59,016 nucleotides of DNA from an uncultured bacterium (GTDB taxonomy: Bacteria; Cyanobacteriota; Vampirovibrionia; Obscuribacterales; Obscuribacteraceae), in NCBI GenBank assembly GCA_903835185.1, contig CAILLX010000059.1, positions 1-59,016 of the forward strand, written 5' to 3'. Shown here one piece after another: positions 36,136-44,719 of the stretch (the first letter of the stretch is position 1; every line of letters begins with the position of its first letter). The translations under genes and the position numbers were made by a program. The notes under the pieces were generated by a model. That model searched no databases and had not been told where the DNA came from. It saw only the letters and a list, made by a program, of their open reading frames with translations.

Positions 36136-36167
36136 GAAGAACGGACCGCGCAAGCGATCCGTTCTTC
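36136..36167. terminator. 10-bp hairpin, possible terminator
   Basis: GAAGAACGGA and TCCGTTCTTC pair perfectly across a 12-base loop. The U tract is weak on either strand, so this is a hairpin with uncertain terminator function; it could end the small transcript at 35988. Confidence 0.4.
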
Positions 36168-36288
36168 GATTTCAGACTTGGATAAGTGTTTTATCGCGTG
36201 ATGGAGATGACAGTCTTTGTGCCTTCCTGTCTCATTTCACCTTTGAGTCCATAGCAGGTTTAGGTCTGATGAAAAGCTGGAGACTCAT

Positions 36289-37497
36289 TTATTTATAGGT
36301 TGAGATGGAGATGCTGCTAGTGTGAACCGGGCGCAGTGTAGCAATTTTTTGTTTCAGGTACTCCACAGCCACTTTCATCTGCTCTTCTTTCTTGCCCACC
36401 TGAATGTCAGGAACAACACCAACTTTGTTAATGTCAGTACCTGCAGGCGTCAGGTAGCGAGAAACTGTAATATGTACAGCCGCTCCACCAGGAAGACGAT
36501 TGATCTCTTGAACCAATCCTTTACCGTAAGTGTGAGTGCCAACTATAACTGCTCTTCCGCTGTCTTTAAGTGCACCGGCAAGGATCTCAGAAGCGGAGGC
36601 ACTCTCTTCATCGACAAGAACAACAATAGGAGCATGAGTAAGAGGATCTCCGCAGGACATGTCCGTGTGCTTGCCGCGCCGTCCTATAGTGCTCACAATC
36701 GGTCCGGTCTCAAGAAGCATGTCAGCTATCTCCAGAGCGTTTGACAGCAGACCGCCTGGATTATCTCTCAGATCAACTATCAGTCCATCAGTAGCCGAAG
36801 TCTTCTGTATAGCAGATCTGAACTCTCTGGCAGCATCGTTAGAGATAAAAGTTGAAAGTTGAATATAACCAAAGTTAGGTTTTAGAATCTTAGCTGCAAC
36901 GGCATGTATTGATATTTCAGCCCGCGTGATGTTGATATTTTTCACAGCAGCTTCATGGCGAATAGCAATGAACACGCTTGTGCCGGCTTTGCCGCGAATC
37001 CTTTCAGCTGCCTGTTCAGGTGTCAGACCTAAAGCTGAAAACCCATCAATAGATACAATCTCATCACCGGCAGAGAGCCCTGCCTGATCTGCTGGCGAAC
37101 CTTCAATTGTTCTAGTGACTATGAGATGTCCTAGATCTTTAGTTTGTTGCAGATTAATCCCAATGCCGACTATTCTGGCGTCAATGGCATCATTTTCATC
37201 TTGGAAAGCCCGCGGATCGAGAAAACGAGTATATGGATCGTTAAGGCTCTCAAGCATTGCTTTAATAGCGCGATGAGCTTCTGGTGCTGAATGGATCTGC
37301 CCATCGTAACGATGTTCCCAAACTGACCAGTCTTGCCCGTTGTACGAGGTATCGTAATAATTATCACGCACCAGCTGCCAGGCTCTTTGATAAATCTCTT
37401 GAGGCTGGCTGCGATGTCCCTGCGCAGGCAGATTGATGAAAGAAACAAAGACAATAAGGGCTAGTAAGCAAGCCCAAGTACGCTTGATTATTCTCAT
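36289..37497 (-). CDS. S41 family C-terminal processing peptidase (CtpA-like)
   Basis: Secreted or periplasmic serine protease that trims proteins at their C-terminus. A signal segment (IIKRTWACLLALIVFVSFI) is followed by a helical region with NDPYTRFLDP, a PDZ domain (PADQAGLSAGDEIVSIDG) and the S41 core: LIVDLRDNPGGLL, the catalytic Ser in DEESASASEILAGAL and the catalytic Lys in GTHTYGKGLVQEI. I take the start at 37497 (MRIIKR...); an ATG at 37530 is in frame. The C-terminus ends about 40 residues after VVPDIQV. It stands alone, downstream of ubiD on the same strand. Confidence 0.92.
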   Translation of the reverse strand: MRIIKRTWACLLALIVFVSFINLPAQGHRSQPQEIYQRAWQLVRDNYYDTSYNGQDWSVWEHRYDGQIHSAPEAHRAIKAMLESLNDPYTRFLDPRAFQDENDAIDARIVGIGINLQQTKDLGHLIVTRTIEGSPADQAGLSAGDEIVSIDGFSALGLTPEQAAERIRGKAGTSVFIAIRHEAAVKNINITRAEISIHAVAAKILKPNFGYIQLSTFISNDAAREFRSAIQKTSATDGLIVDLRDNPGGLLSNALEIADMLLETGPIVSTIGRRGKHTDMSCGDPLTHAPIVVLVDEESASASEILAGALKDSGRAVIVGTHTYGKGLVQEINRLPGGAAVHITVSRYLTPAGTDINKVGVVPDIQVGKKEEQMKVAVEYLKQKIATLRPVHTSSISISTYK

Positions 37498-37617
37498 AAA
37501 AGCTCTACAGATGATGCTGACCCAACGCATTCAGAACAGCAATCTTTTCAGTTAGATTTGCTCTGTGCGACTGTCTCTTTTATGCCCAGTTTCTCTAAAA
37601 ACCAACATATCGAGATT

Positions 37618-37641
37618 AAAATGTTAGTCAGCCAACATTTT
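37618..37641 (-). terminator. Hairpin after the ubiD-family gene
   Basis: AAAATGTT and AACATTTT form an 8-base AT-rich stem, 8-base loop, 17 bases after the stop of the leftward gene. The trailing run is short, so this is a moderate terminator candidate. Confidence 0.45.
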
Positions 37642-37657
37642 GTTCCTGACAGTCAGA

Positions 37658-39259
37658 TTAATTCTGCTTCTCAGGCGGCAGTACAGCCAGCCCATACTCG
37701 CTCCAGCGCTGCGTAACCAGCTGTTTGACTTTATCCGACATTACAATAGGTTCTGGCCAATCACGCTGGAAGCCTTCAGCTTTCCATTTGCGTGTTGCAT
37801 CAATACCTACCTTCGAGCCATAGCCTATTATCGGGCTGGCATGATCCAGAATGTCAAGCGGGCCATCTACAAACATCATGTCTCTGCGTGGATCGCTGTT
37901 GCCAAAACAATGAAGCGCCACCTCGGAAAGGTTGTGCACATCAACATCGGAGTCTACAACAATACAGTACTTGGTAAACATAAGCTGACCAAGTCCCCAG
38001 ACTGCACTCATTACCTGTCTGGCGTGTCCTGGATAACGTTTGTCTATAGAGATAATGACACAGTTGTGAAACACACCTTCCCAGGGAAGATTCATGTCAA
38101 CTATTTCAGGAATAATAAGCTGAACAAGAGGCAGAAAGATCCTCTCTGTTGCTTTACCTAGATAACAGTCTTCTTGTGGCGGTTTACCTACAATAGTCGT
38201 CTGATAAATAGGGTTGATACGATGAGTCACTGCTGTCAAATGGAAGACAGGGAACAGTCCAGCCAAACTGTAAAAACCTGTGTGATCTCCAAATGGACCT
38301 TCCTCTTTAAGCTCACTTTGATCCACATAGCCTTCAAGAACTATTTCAGCAGAAGCAGGTACAGCAAGATCGACAGTTTTACATCTAACCAGTTTTACCG
38401 GGCTGCCGCGCAGAAAGCCAGCAAAAACCATCTCATCCACATCAGGCGGCAGCGGTGCTGTAGCAGCATATGTGACAGCAGGATCGCATCCTAGCGCCAC
38501 TGCCACCTCTAAACGATTACCAGATCTCTCATACTCATTTTTAGTAAAAAAAGTGCCGTAGTTTGGCGGCTCAAGCGGCTGCCCATCTGATGTCCTGGCA
38601 GGCGTAGTGGACCCTACTCCACCACCACCTGTCATCTGCTGACGCCCAACTTCGAAATGGTGAGCACCACCATGATGCTTATGCCAGTGCATGCCGGTTG
38701 CAGTATTGCTGTACACCTGCAACCTGTAGCAGCCAGCATTTCTTATCCCTGTTTGCGGATTGCTGGTAATAACTACCGGCAAAGTAATAAATCTACCTGC
38801 ATCCGCCGGCCAGCACTTGATAACAGGAAGCGTGTCCAGCATCGCATCACGAGTGTCAGTAATGACAACCTCCTGGCACGGCGCGTTGCTGTGTATAGTT
38901 TGCGGTGGAAACTGTCCAAGCTCTAATAAGGTAGGCAAAAGAGCTAACTTATCCAGGAAATTACCAGGTATTTTTGGCTTGATCAACTTGCGAATACGCT
39001 GAGCAACTTCATCTAATCGATTAACCTCCAGGGCAAGGCACATTCTTCTCATAGATCCGAAACTGTTGATGAGCACAGGAGCGCTGTACCCTTGCACATT
39101 GGTGAAGAGGAGAGCCTTATTCTGGCTGTCAACAGATTTGCTAATCCGGTCTGTAATTTCGGCAATTTCCAGCTCAGTTGACACAGCTGCAGTAATTCTC
39201 ACCAGCTCTCCTGCTCGCTCCAGAGCCGCTATAAACTGCCGCAAATCGTGATAACCCAT
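37658..39259 (-). CDS. UbiD family prenylated-FMN decarboxylase (possibly MqnL-like)
   Basis: Decarboxylase that uses prenylated FMN made by a UbiX-type enzyme. Conserved features: QVYSNTATGMHWHKHHGGAH, the active-site region EEGPFGDHTGFYSLAG, the loop TTIVGKPPQEDCYLGKATER, and ARQVMSAVWGLGQLMFTKY. The start is ATG 39259 (MGYHDLRQF), with GAGGAG six bases upstream; a longer frame reaches 39289. Substrate specificity cannot be read from sequence. With mqnE in the window, it may be the UbiD-like step (MqnL) of futalosine menaquinone synthesis; otherwise an aromatic acid decarboxylase. About 533 residues, slightly longer than the usual 480-500. Confidence 0.9.
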   Translation of the reverse strand: MGYHDLRQFIAALERAGELVRITAAVSTELEIAEITDRISKSVDSQNKALLFTNVQGYSAPVLINSFGSMRRMCLALEVNRLDEVAQRIRKLIKPKIPGNFLDKLALLPTLLELGQFPPQTIHSNAPCQEVVITDTRDAMLDTLPVIKCWPADAGRFITLPVVITSNPQTGIRNAGCYRLQVYSNTATGMHWHKHHGGAHHFEVGRQQMTGGGGVGSTTPARTSDGQPLEPPNYGTFFTKNEYERSGNRLEVAVALGCDPAVTYAATAPLPPDVDEMVFAGFLRGSPVKLVRCKTVDLAVPASAEIVLEGYVDQSELKEEGPFGDHTGFYSLAGLFPVFHLTAVTHRINPIYQTTIVGKPPQEDCYLGKATERIFLPLVQLIIPEIVDMNLPWEGVFHNCVIISIDKRYPGHARQVMSAVWGLGQLMFTKYCIVVDSDVDVHNLSEVALHCFGNSDPRRDMMFVDGPLDILDHASPIIGYGSKVGIDATRKWKAEGFQRDWPEPIVMSDKVKQLVTQRWSEYGLAVLPPEKQN

Positions 39260-39340
39260 CGATTCTCCTCTTGCCGCTCTCAGCTGCAATGTCTTAACTA
39301 CCCTTGCCGCCCTGGAGTCGGCAACATATCAGAGGCTCTC

Positions 39341-39964
39341 TTAGCAGACATAGAACCAGAGGTCCTGTTCAACCTCCACAATCGAATTGAGCCAACCGAT
39401 TAAATCATGCAAGAAATCCAGAGTGGCAGCATCCTCCCAATCTCTTACATGCTCTTCAAGTGCAATCAACTCGCGATGTAAAGTGACAACTTCTCTGTTG
39501 CTAAGCCAACCGTAATAGCTCCTTTCTGTCTCAATAGCCTTTCCGAACAACGGGCGCCCGTCACAAAAATACGCCAGAAGCTGTCTCGCCTCAGGTTCAA
39601 GCTCCTCGCCCAAATCGGTTGAGAGCGCCCAGAGAGCACCAGCCTGCCAGGCGGTCGAATCAGTACAAGTAAGATCTTGATTGCATTGAGCCAGAACGGC
39701 AGCTGCCATCACATGTGGTTCTGCCTCACTTATTAAACCTGGAAACGGTACTCCCTCACTAATTGCTTTTCTGAGCACTCTTGCTGCCTCTTCAAGAGTT
39801 GCAGGCAGCTGGTCTGACTGCTCATCATGAGAGGACAGCACGTTGACCAGATGCTCGGCAGTATCAAGGTCATTGCTCCCCAGCAATGACCTTAGTTTTG
39901 CCAGGCTAAAACCAACAATAGTCGGTTGCAGCGCAAAATCGCTCTCCATGAAATCTCTGGTCAT
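39341..39964 (-). CDS. Hypothetical protein downstream of rdgB
   Basis: A 207-residue protein from ATG 39964 (MTRDFMESDF), with GGAAAGG six bases upstream. The upstream frame to 40054 would overlap rdgB and is less likely. It is acidic and helical, with no signal or membrane segment, and a Trp-rich C-terminus (DWEDAATLDFLHDLIGWLNS). No recognised domain. It is the last gene of the rel-rdgB run, 16 bases from rdgB. Confidence 0.6.
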   Translation of the reverse strand: MTRDFMESDFALQPTIVGFSLAKLRSLLGSNDLDTAEHLVNVLSSHDEQSDQLPATLEEAARVLRKAISEGVPFPGLISEAEPHVMAAAVLAQCNQDLTCTDSTAWQAGALWALSTDLGEELEPEARQLLAYFCDGRPLFGKAIETERSYYGWLSNREVVTLHRELIALEEHVRDWEDAATLDFLHDLIGWLNSIVEVEQDLWFYVC

Positions 39965-39980
39965 GCGATACCTTTCCTTG

Positions 39981-40577
39981 TTATCCCGTCTGACAGCTCT
40001 GTTCGAGAAACTGCAACACCTGCCTCCATGCCTGACCACGATGAGACAGAGCATTCTTGCGCTCAGGCGGTAGCTCAGCTACTGTTTGATTGCAGTCCAA
40101 CATATAAAAGATTGGATCAAAGCCAAAACCGTTGCTGCCTCTCTCTTCAAATCCGATACGCCCTGACCACCGCCCTTCTGCACTGTAGAGGATCTCGCCG
40201 CTAGCAGAAGCGACAGCCATACTGCATACGTAAGCAGCATCTCTGCACTCACTGCCCACCTGCTCAAGCTCCGCCAATAGCCTGGCTCGGCCCAATGCTT
40301 CATCGCCATTAGAATAGCGTGATGAATAAACACCTGGTCTGCCGCCCAGTGCGATGACTGTAAGACCGGAGTCATCAGCAACAGCCATTTCACCTGTCAG
40401 AGCTGCTGCTGCTTTAGCCTTTATGATGGCGTTATCCAGAAACGTACTACCGGTTTCCTCAGGATCAAATACACCTGGCACCAGGACAAGATCCAGCCAG
40501 TGTGAGCCAGCTTCACCTGCAAGTTGCAAAAACTCACGCAGCTTGCCCGGATTTTTAGTAGCGAGGACTATTTTCAT
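39981..40577 (-). CDS. rdgB: XTP/dITP pyrophosphatase RdgB (HAM1 family)
   Basis: Hydrolyses non-canonical purine nucleotides (dITP, XTP) to monophosphates, preventing their incorporation. Signatures: IVLATKNPGKLREF, STFLDNAIIKAKAAA, VADDSGLTV, GRPGVYSSRYS, GFGFDPIFY and ALSHRGQAW. At 198 residues it has the normal length. It begins with a 4-base overlap on the stop of rel, so translation is coupled. Confidence 0.95.
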   Translation of the reverse strand: MKIVLATKNPGKLREFLQLAGEAGSHWLDLVLVPGVFDPEETGSTFLDNAIIKAKAAAALTGEMAVADDSGLTVIALGGRPGVYSSRYSNGDEALGRARLLAELEQVGSECRDAAYVCSMAVASASGEILYSAEGRWSGRIGFEERGSNGFGFDPIFYMLDCNQTVAELPPERKNALSHRGQAWRQVLQFLEQSCQTG

Positions 40578-42859
40578 TCTCCTGACTTACCATGTTTCTT
40601 TGTTTTCGCCGGCGGTGTGTTTTTGGGCAACGGGGTAATATTGTTGCCGTTGGTCCGCTTACGATTGTCTCGCCTTTGCACCAGAAGCACATCGCTTATC
40701 TGACTAATCGACTGTGAAATCTTGGTCAGGTGATTGATGTCTAGAACATCAAGAGTCAGCAGGATTGCCGCTGTCCTTGTATCTTTATGAGTCTCCACTC
40801 TGAGGTCTTTCAAATTAATCTTGTAGTCAGAGACTTTTTTCAAGATATCACCGGCAATACCCACTCGATCAATACACTCAACTCTCAGTGATGCTGGATA
40901 TGTATTGGTACGCTCCTGCGACCAATCGACAGCCATATGTCTCTCTGCATCAATCTTAAGCAGATTGTTGCAATCGCTCCGATGCACAGCTATGCCGCTG
41001 CCGCGAGTCACCACTCCTATAATCTCTTCACCCGGAACAGGAGAACAACATTTAGCCAGATGGTGCATCAAACCGCCAAGCGAGCCGACATTGGTAGGTT
41101 TTCGTTCGGATGGAGCACTAGCGGTGCTCAACCGTTTAGTGCTGCGACTCTCAGCTGTCTCCTGCTCGCGTACCCTGTTGACCACCTGAGCTACAGAGAG
41201 ATCGCCATAACCAACAGCTGCCAGAATATCGTCAGAATCAGTGAGATTGAGACGCCTGCCTATTTCTTTCCATTTTTCAGACTTAAAGAGCTCATCAATC
41301 CCCTGCCGTCCGAGCTCAGCTTCGAGCATCTGCTTGCCTTGCTGAATGTGCTCTTCACGATGGTGTTTCTTAAACCACTGCCGGATGCGATTTTTGGCAG
41401 CATGGGTCTGGGTAAAATTTAGCCAGTCCATATGCGGGTGAGCATTCTTGGCTGTAATTATTTCAAGAATATCGCCATTTTTTAGCACCGTATTCAGTGG
41501 CACGATACGATCGTTGATGCGCGCTCCGATAGTATGGTGCCCGATATCAGTATGGATCCTGTAAGCAAAATCAATCGGCGTAGAACCGGTCGGCAGATCG
41601 AACACATCACCGCGCGGAGAAAATACAAACACTTCGTCAGCGAACAGGTCCATCTTTACTGTGTCTAGATATTCCTGTGAATCTTTAAGATCATGCTGCC
41701 ATTCAACCAGCTGCCTGAGCCAGGACAGCTTGCGATCAACCTGGCTATCAGCCTTAACTGAGTGACTGCCTGCCTCTTTATACCTAAAGTGCGCAGCAAT
41801 TCCATATTCAGCCACGTGGTGCATCCGTCTTGTTCTAATCTGCACCTCCATCGCATGCCCTTTCGGTCCTATCACCACTGTATGCAAAGACTGATAGCTG
41901 TTCGGCTTAGGCATACCGATATAGTCCTTGAACCTTCCTGGAATTGGCTTAAACAGTGAGTGAACCAGACCCATGACCTCATAACACTTATGTGTATTGG
42001 GATCAGACTCAAGCTCGCAATAATTCTTCTCATCGTTGCTGTCTATGATGACTCGAATAGCAAGAACATCGTATAGCTCTTCAAACGACTTCTCCTGCTG
42101 CTGCATCTTTTTCCAGATGCTGTATACATGCTTGGGACGTCCGAAAATCTCTGCCTTAATACCCCTTAATTCAAGGTCGGACTCGAGAATCTGCACAGCC
42201 TGATTGATGAGCGCTTCACGTTGCGCCCAGCTGGCAGCAATCATCTCTTCAATGCCGTGACACTCTTGGGGATGCAAATACTTCAGGCTCAGATCTTCCA
42301 GTTCCCACTTCATTTTTCCCAGACCAAAGCGGTGAGCTAGCGGTGCATAAATCTCAATTGTCTCCTTTGCAATCTCTTTCTGCTTCTTCTCTGCCATGTA
42401 GTCAAGCGTACGCATATTGTGAACCCGGTCTGCCAGCTTAACCAGCACCACCCGCACATCTTCAGCAATAGCCACAATAAGTTTGCGGAAATTCTCAGCC
42501 TGACGCTCTTCTTTGGAGCTGAAGGAGAATTTGCCCAGCTTTGTCACACCCTCGACAATCTTGCGCACCTGAGCCCCATAGCGCTCTTCAATTTCTTTGG
42601 GACTGACGTTGCAATCTTCCACCACGTCGTGCAGGAGAGCAGCACAAATTGTCTCTTTGTCGGCTTTCAGCTCACAGAGTATCTTGGCTACCGACACAGG
42701 ATGAATAATGTACGGCTCTTCAGACTTGCGCAATTGCCCAGCATGAGACTTCAGGGCAAACTCATATGCGCTCCTTATGACGGAGATTTCTTCAGTGGAT
42801 TTTCCCTGCCGCTCCAACACTTCAAAAAGTGGGGCTTCAAATGCTTCAGGCATTGTCAA
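40574..42859 (-). CDS. rel: Bifunctional (p)ppGpp synthetase/hydrolase, RelA/SpoT family
   Basis: Stringent-response enzyme of 761 residues. Domains in order: HD hydrolase with YIIHPVSVAKIL and ALLHDVVEDC (His-Asp intact), a RelA_SpoT synthetase with IPGRFKDYIGMPKPNSYQSL (Arg, Lys and catalytic region kept), TGS (FSPRGDVFDLPTGSTPIDFA), a zinc-finger-like part containing LAKCCSPVPGEEIIG, and a C-terminal ACT. Both active sites look complete, hence bifunctional. The ACG-rich neighbouring hairpins lie 120-290 bases upstream. rdgB follows with a 4-base overlap. Confidence 0.95.
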   Translation of the reverse strand: MTMPEAFEAPLFEVLERQGKSTEEISVIRSAYEFALKSHAGQLRKSEEPYIIHPVSVAKILCELKADKETICAALLHDVVEDCNVSPKEIEERYGAQVRKIVEGVTKLGKFSFSSKEERQAENFRKLIVAIAEDVRVVLVKLADRVHNMRTLDYMAEKKQKEIAKETIEIYAPLAHRFGLGKMKWELEDLSLKYLHPQECHGIEEMIAASWAQREALINQAVQILESDLELRGIKAEIFGRPKHVYSIWKKMQQQEKSFEELYDVLAIRVIIDSNDEKNYCELESDPNTHKCYEVMGLVHSLFKPIPGRFKDYIGMPKPNSYQSLHTVVIGPKGHAMEVQIRTRRMHHVAEYGIAAHFRYKEAGSHSVKADSQVDRKLSWLRQLVEWQHDLKDSQEYLDTVKMDLFADEVFVFSPRGDVFDLPTGSTPIDFAYRIHTDIGHHTIGARINDRIVPLNTVLKNGDILEIITAKNAHPHMDWLNFTQTHAAKNRIRQWFKKHHREEHIQQGKQMLEAELGRQGIDELFKSEKWKEIGRRLNLTDSDDILAAVGYGDLSVAQVVNRVREQETAESRSTKRLSTASAPSERKPTNVGSLGGLMHHLAKCCSPVPGEEIIGVVTRGSGIAVHRSDCNNLLKIDAERHMAVDWSQERTNTYPASLRVECIDRVGIAGDILKKVSDYKINLKDLRVETHKDTRTAAILLTLDVLDINHLTKISQSISQISDVLLVQRRDNRKRTNGNNITPLPKNTPPAKTKKHGKSGE

Positions 42860-42982
42860 TCACAATAAACAGGTAACAGTTAATGAAGATTATACATTTG
42901 CTGAAACAGTAGAAACCATGCAACTACCACACCGTGACAAACTGTTGAGAAGCTCTTTTTGATAATTCAGTGACAAGCCGAG

Positions 42983-43031
42983 CCCTTTGCTACCAGGGAC
43001 GGCTGACAGCTGTGCCGTTTCTGGCAAAGGG
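42983..43031. other. Extended interrupted hairpin upstream of rel
   Basis: CCCTTTG pairs with CAAAGGG; inside are CCAG/CTGG and ACGGC/GCCGT steps separated by small bulges, with ACAGCTGT at the tip. No U tract. It could be in the 5' leader of rel (leftward) or an independent element. Confidence 0.4.
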
Positions 43032-43089
43032 GGGATATTACGGTTGTCAATAAATCGTTCTAATGAAAAAATACTGACATCACCAAAAC

Positions 43090-43148
43090 ACAGTCCCGGC
43101 AGGAAAAACTAGTTCTCCTCCTCTCAAGTTTGTCCTTACCGGGACTGT
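43090..43148 (-). terminator. Long hairpin downstream of the small membrane protein
   Basis: ACAGTCCCGG and CCGGGACTGT (10 of 10 pairs) flank further partly paired bases (AGGA/TCCT, AACT/AGTT). On the minus strand the 3' arm is followed by GTTTTGG, so it may end the gene at 43247. Confidence 0.45.
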
Positions 43149-43246
43149 TATTAACTGCTCCAGCCAAGGAGCACATAGTTTGCACATACAACAGTCCTGC
43201 ACCACGCAACCACCTACAGTACCAAGCACTGGTACCTGCAGGAAAG

Positions 43247-43645
43247 TCACTTTGAACCAAGCACAGTCTTATGCATTGAGCCGCTGGTGACCATACTTAT
43301 GACCATCAGTACTAAAGAACCGAATATGGCCGGTATCCAACCATGGACTGTCAGGTAAGATGGCATAAGGTTGGAGACCAACAGCAAAGCTACTGCAGGC
43401 AGTACCCAAAAGCCAAGCACCCAGATTGGAATCAGCCAAAGCAGGGCCAGTCCCAAAGTACCTACTGCGAGAAATGCCGAGAATGCCACAGCCAGAACGT
43501 CTACCACGAAGACCATTAGTCCAAAAAAGATTGCCATTCCAATAGCGGCTCCAAGCCCTCCATGAACAGAGATACCATTAATCAGCGGCAAAATATAAAT
43601 AAATGCCAGAGCCGATAAAAAGATTTGCACCAGCAGTCTCATCAT
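43247..43645 (-). CDS. Small four-helix membrane protein
   Basis: A 132-residue protein with four hydrophobic helices (VQIFLSALAFIYILPLI, AIFFGLMVFVVDVLAVAFSA, GLALLWLIPIWVLGFWVL, IFGSLVLMVISMVTSG). The layout resembles the four-TMS 'phage holin superfamily IV' membrane proteins found widely in bacterial chromosomes, not necessarily phage-derived. AGGAGC lies 8 bases before the first ATG. Function unknown. Confidence 0.6.
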   Translation of the reverse strand: MMRLLVQIFLSALAFIYILPLINGISVHGGLGAAIGMAIFFGLMVFVVDVLAVAFSAFLAVGTLGLALLWLIPIWVLGFWVLPAVALLLVSNLMPSYLTVHGWIPAIFGSLVLMVISMVTSGSMHKTVLGSK

Positions 43646-44119
43646 AGCTGTACGCTCCTGAAAACAATCTCTCGATAAACAACGACGCCGGGTTTCAAAG
43701 GTGCCCCGTCAAAGTCAGGTCACACTAGCACAATTTCGGGCTCTCAGTTAAGCAGCTCGATCAGCAGGACAGCGCCTAAGCAGAGACTAAGAGTAGCATC
43801 TGCAAGCATTTCTGGCGCCAGACGGGCAGAACTGCCGAAGCAGAGCAGATTGGCTAATCGGCTCGTCCCTGAGCTTATTCTTGAGCTGTACCACTGCTTG
43901 TTGCAGACAATCTGACAATCCCCCGGAAAGGGGATGCCTGAAACCTATCACACAGAGAGGATAGTCTTATAACTCCCCGTTTACTATGGTTGATTTATAT
44001 GTGCAGAAATCATTTGCAAGCAAGGCTGCCCAGGGAATTCGCACAAGTTCGTAGCATAGCCTGCAGCAGACAAGATCCATCAGGAAACATCTATCTTCTT
44101 TGTCTTGCCTGGCTGGCAC
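43646..44119. other. Region without a supported gene, contains two small hairpins
   Basis: About 470 bases upstream of the leftward membrane protein. Two adjacent stems are visible: ATCCCC/GGGGAT (43918-43935) and CTATC/GATAG (43945-43964). They could be part of a long 5' leader or a non-coding RNA. I could not match a riboswitch class. Confidence 0.35.
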
Positions 44120-44392
44120 TTAGCTTAGCGTGTTCAACAATGGGGCTTCCCTGGCACCTCCTTCACTGAGGTTAAACTGGAGCTGCGTCGCTCTACGCGT
44201 TGCCGTAAACCTCTCATTGCGCTCATTCACTTTGAGCTCAATGAGCGCTGCTGCTCTCTTGCGCAGTCTTTGAGCCTGCTGATACTTTGCCTGCTGCCAG
44301 TAGCAGGCAGCCAGATCGTTGAGGATACTGGACTCTAAGAACTGGTTAGATCCCTCTGACCCAGAATGCCTGACTAATCTCCTGCACAGCAA
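44120..44392 (-). pseudogene. Possible TPR-protein remnant
   Basis: A 90-residue frame opening at a TTG directly after a stop. It contains one TPR-like unit (LNDLAACYWQQAKYQQAQRL) similar in style to the TPRs of the protein at 51389, then basic residues. No ribosome site. It may be the decayed end of a TPR gene; it could also be chance. Confidence 0.3.
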
Positions 44393-44485
44393 CTAGCTGG
44401 CTCACAACAAGGTCACGTTCTTCTCTTTCGACAGAGGTGGCTGCCAGGGTTGCCTCAAACTCAACTTCGTTACAAAAAGCTCCTC

Positions 44486-44523
44486 TTGCAATCTTGCCCG
44501 GAGCTGTTACTATAAAATTATAT
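44486..44523 (+). promoter_or_regulatory. Candidate trp operon promoter
   Basis: TTGCAA (44486) or TTGCCC (44494) as -35, with AT-rich TATAAA (44511) or TTATAT (44518) as -10; spacings 19 or 18. Transcription would begin about 25 bases before the leader ORF. Exact boxes uncertain. Confidence 0.4.
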
Positions 44524-44550
44524 CCTTGACATGAGCGGGCAGCTACCCTA

Positions 44551-44637
44551 ATGATGAATCCAACACGCACGACAAGCTGGTGGAACTGGTGCAATAAGCC
44601 TGGCGTGTCGGGTTGGTGTTCAGTTAAGCTCATTTAG
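44551..44637 (+). CDS. trpL: trp leader peptide (TrpL-like), 28 residues
   Basis: A short ORF directly upstream of trpE: ATG-ATG, then residues N-P-T-R-T-T-S, followed by W-W-N-W (codons 10, 11 and 13) and a fifth Trp at codon 22, ending ...SVKLI and TAG at 44635. Five Trp in 28 codons, with a tandem pair at 10-11, is far above expectation. It is followed by an intrinsic terminator and the trp structural genes, the classic arrangement for ribosome-mediated attenuation. The Shine-Dalgarno is weak (GCGGG about 12 bases upstream). No protein function is expected; translation itself is the sensor of charged tRNA-Trp. Confidence 0.75.
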   Translation: MMNPTRTTSWWNWCNKPGVSGWCSVKLI

Positions 44638-44676
44638 ACAAAAACATCACTCAAACATATCCGCAGGCTTGCATTG
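44592..44676 (+). promoter_or_regulatory. Predicted antiterminator pairing in the trp leader
   Basis: AAGCCTG at 44596-44602, right after the Trp codons, is the exact complement of CAGGCTT at 44664-44670, the 5' arm of the terminator. The helix can extend by CAAT (44592-44595) with ATTG (44673-44676) across a two-base bulge. Forming it would break the terminator. A competing leader helix ACACGC (44563-44568) with GCGTGT (44603-44608) may serve as the 1:2 stem. Confidence 0.65.
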
Positions 44677-44699
44677 TTAGTCAGCCTGTTTTTTGTTTT
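44664..44699 (+). terminator. trp attenuator terminator
   Basis: CAGGCT and AGCCTG form a 6-base stem (7 with a G-U pair) with a 13-base loop, followed by TTTTTTGTTTT. It sits 20 bases before the trpE start, with no rightward gene upstream for it to end, so it is an attenuator terminator. Confidence 0.8.
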
Positions 44700-44719
44700 G
44701 CGCGCGTCCCGGAGGAGAT

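Noticed and set aside
37640-38161. Rightward ORF antisense to the ubiD-family gene
   Set aside because: Fully contained in a well-conserved gene on the other strand; composition typical of a shadow frame.
43918-43964. Two small hairpins considered as a riboswitch
   Set aside because: No match to any aptamer consensus I know; kept only as part of the non-coding region entry.
44346-44633. 95-residue leftward ORF upstream of trpE
   Set aside because: It is antisense to the trp leader ORF and its promoter, has no ribosome site and no recognisable domain; the leader peptide explains the region better.
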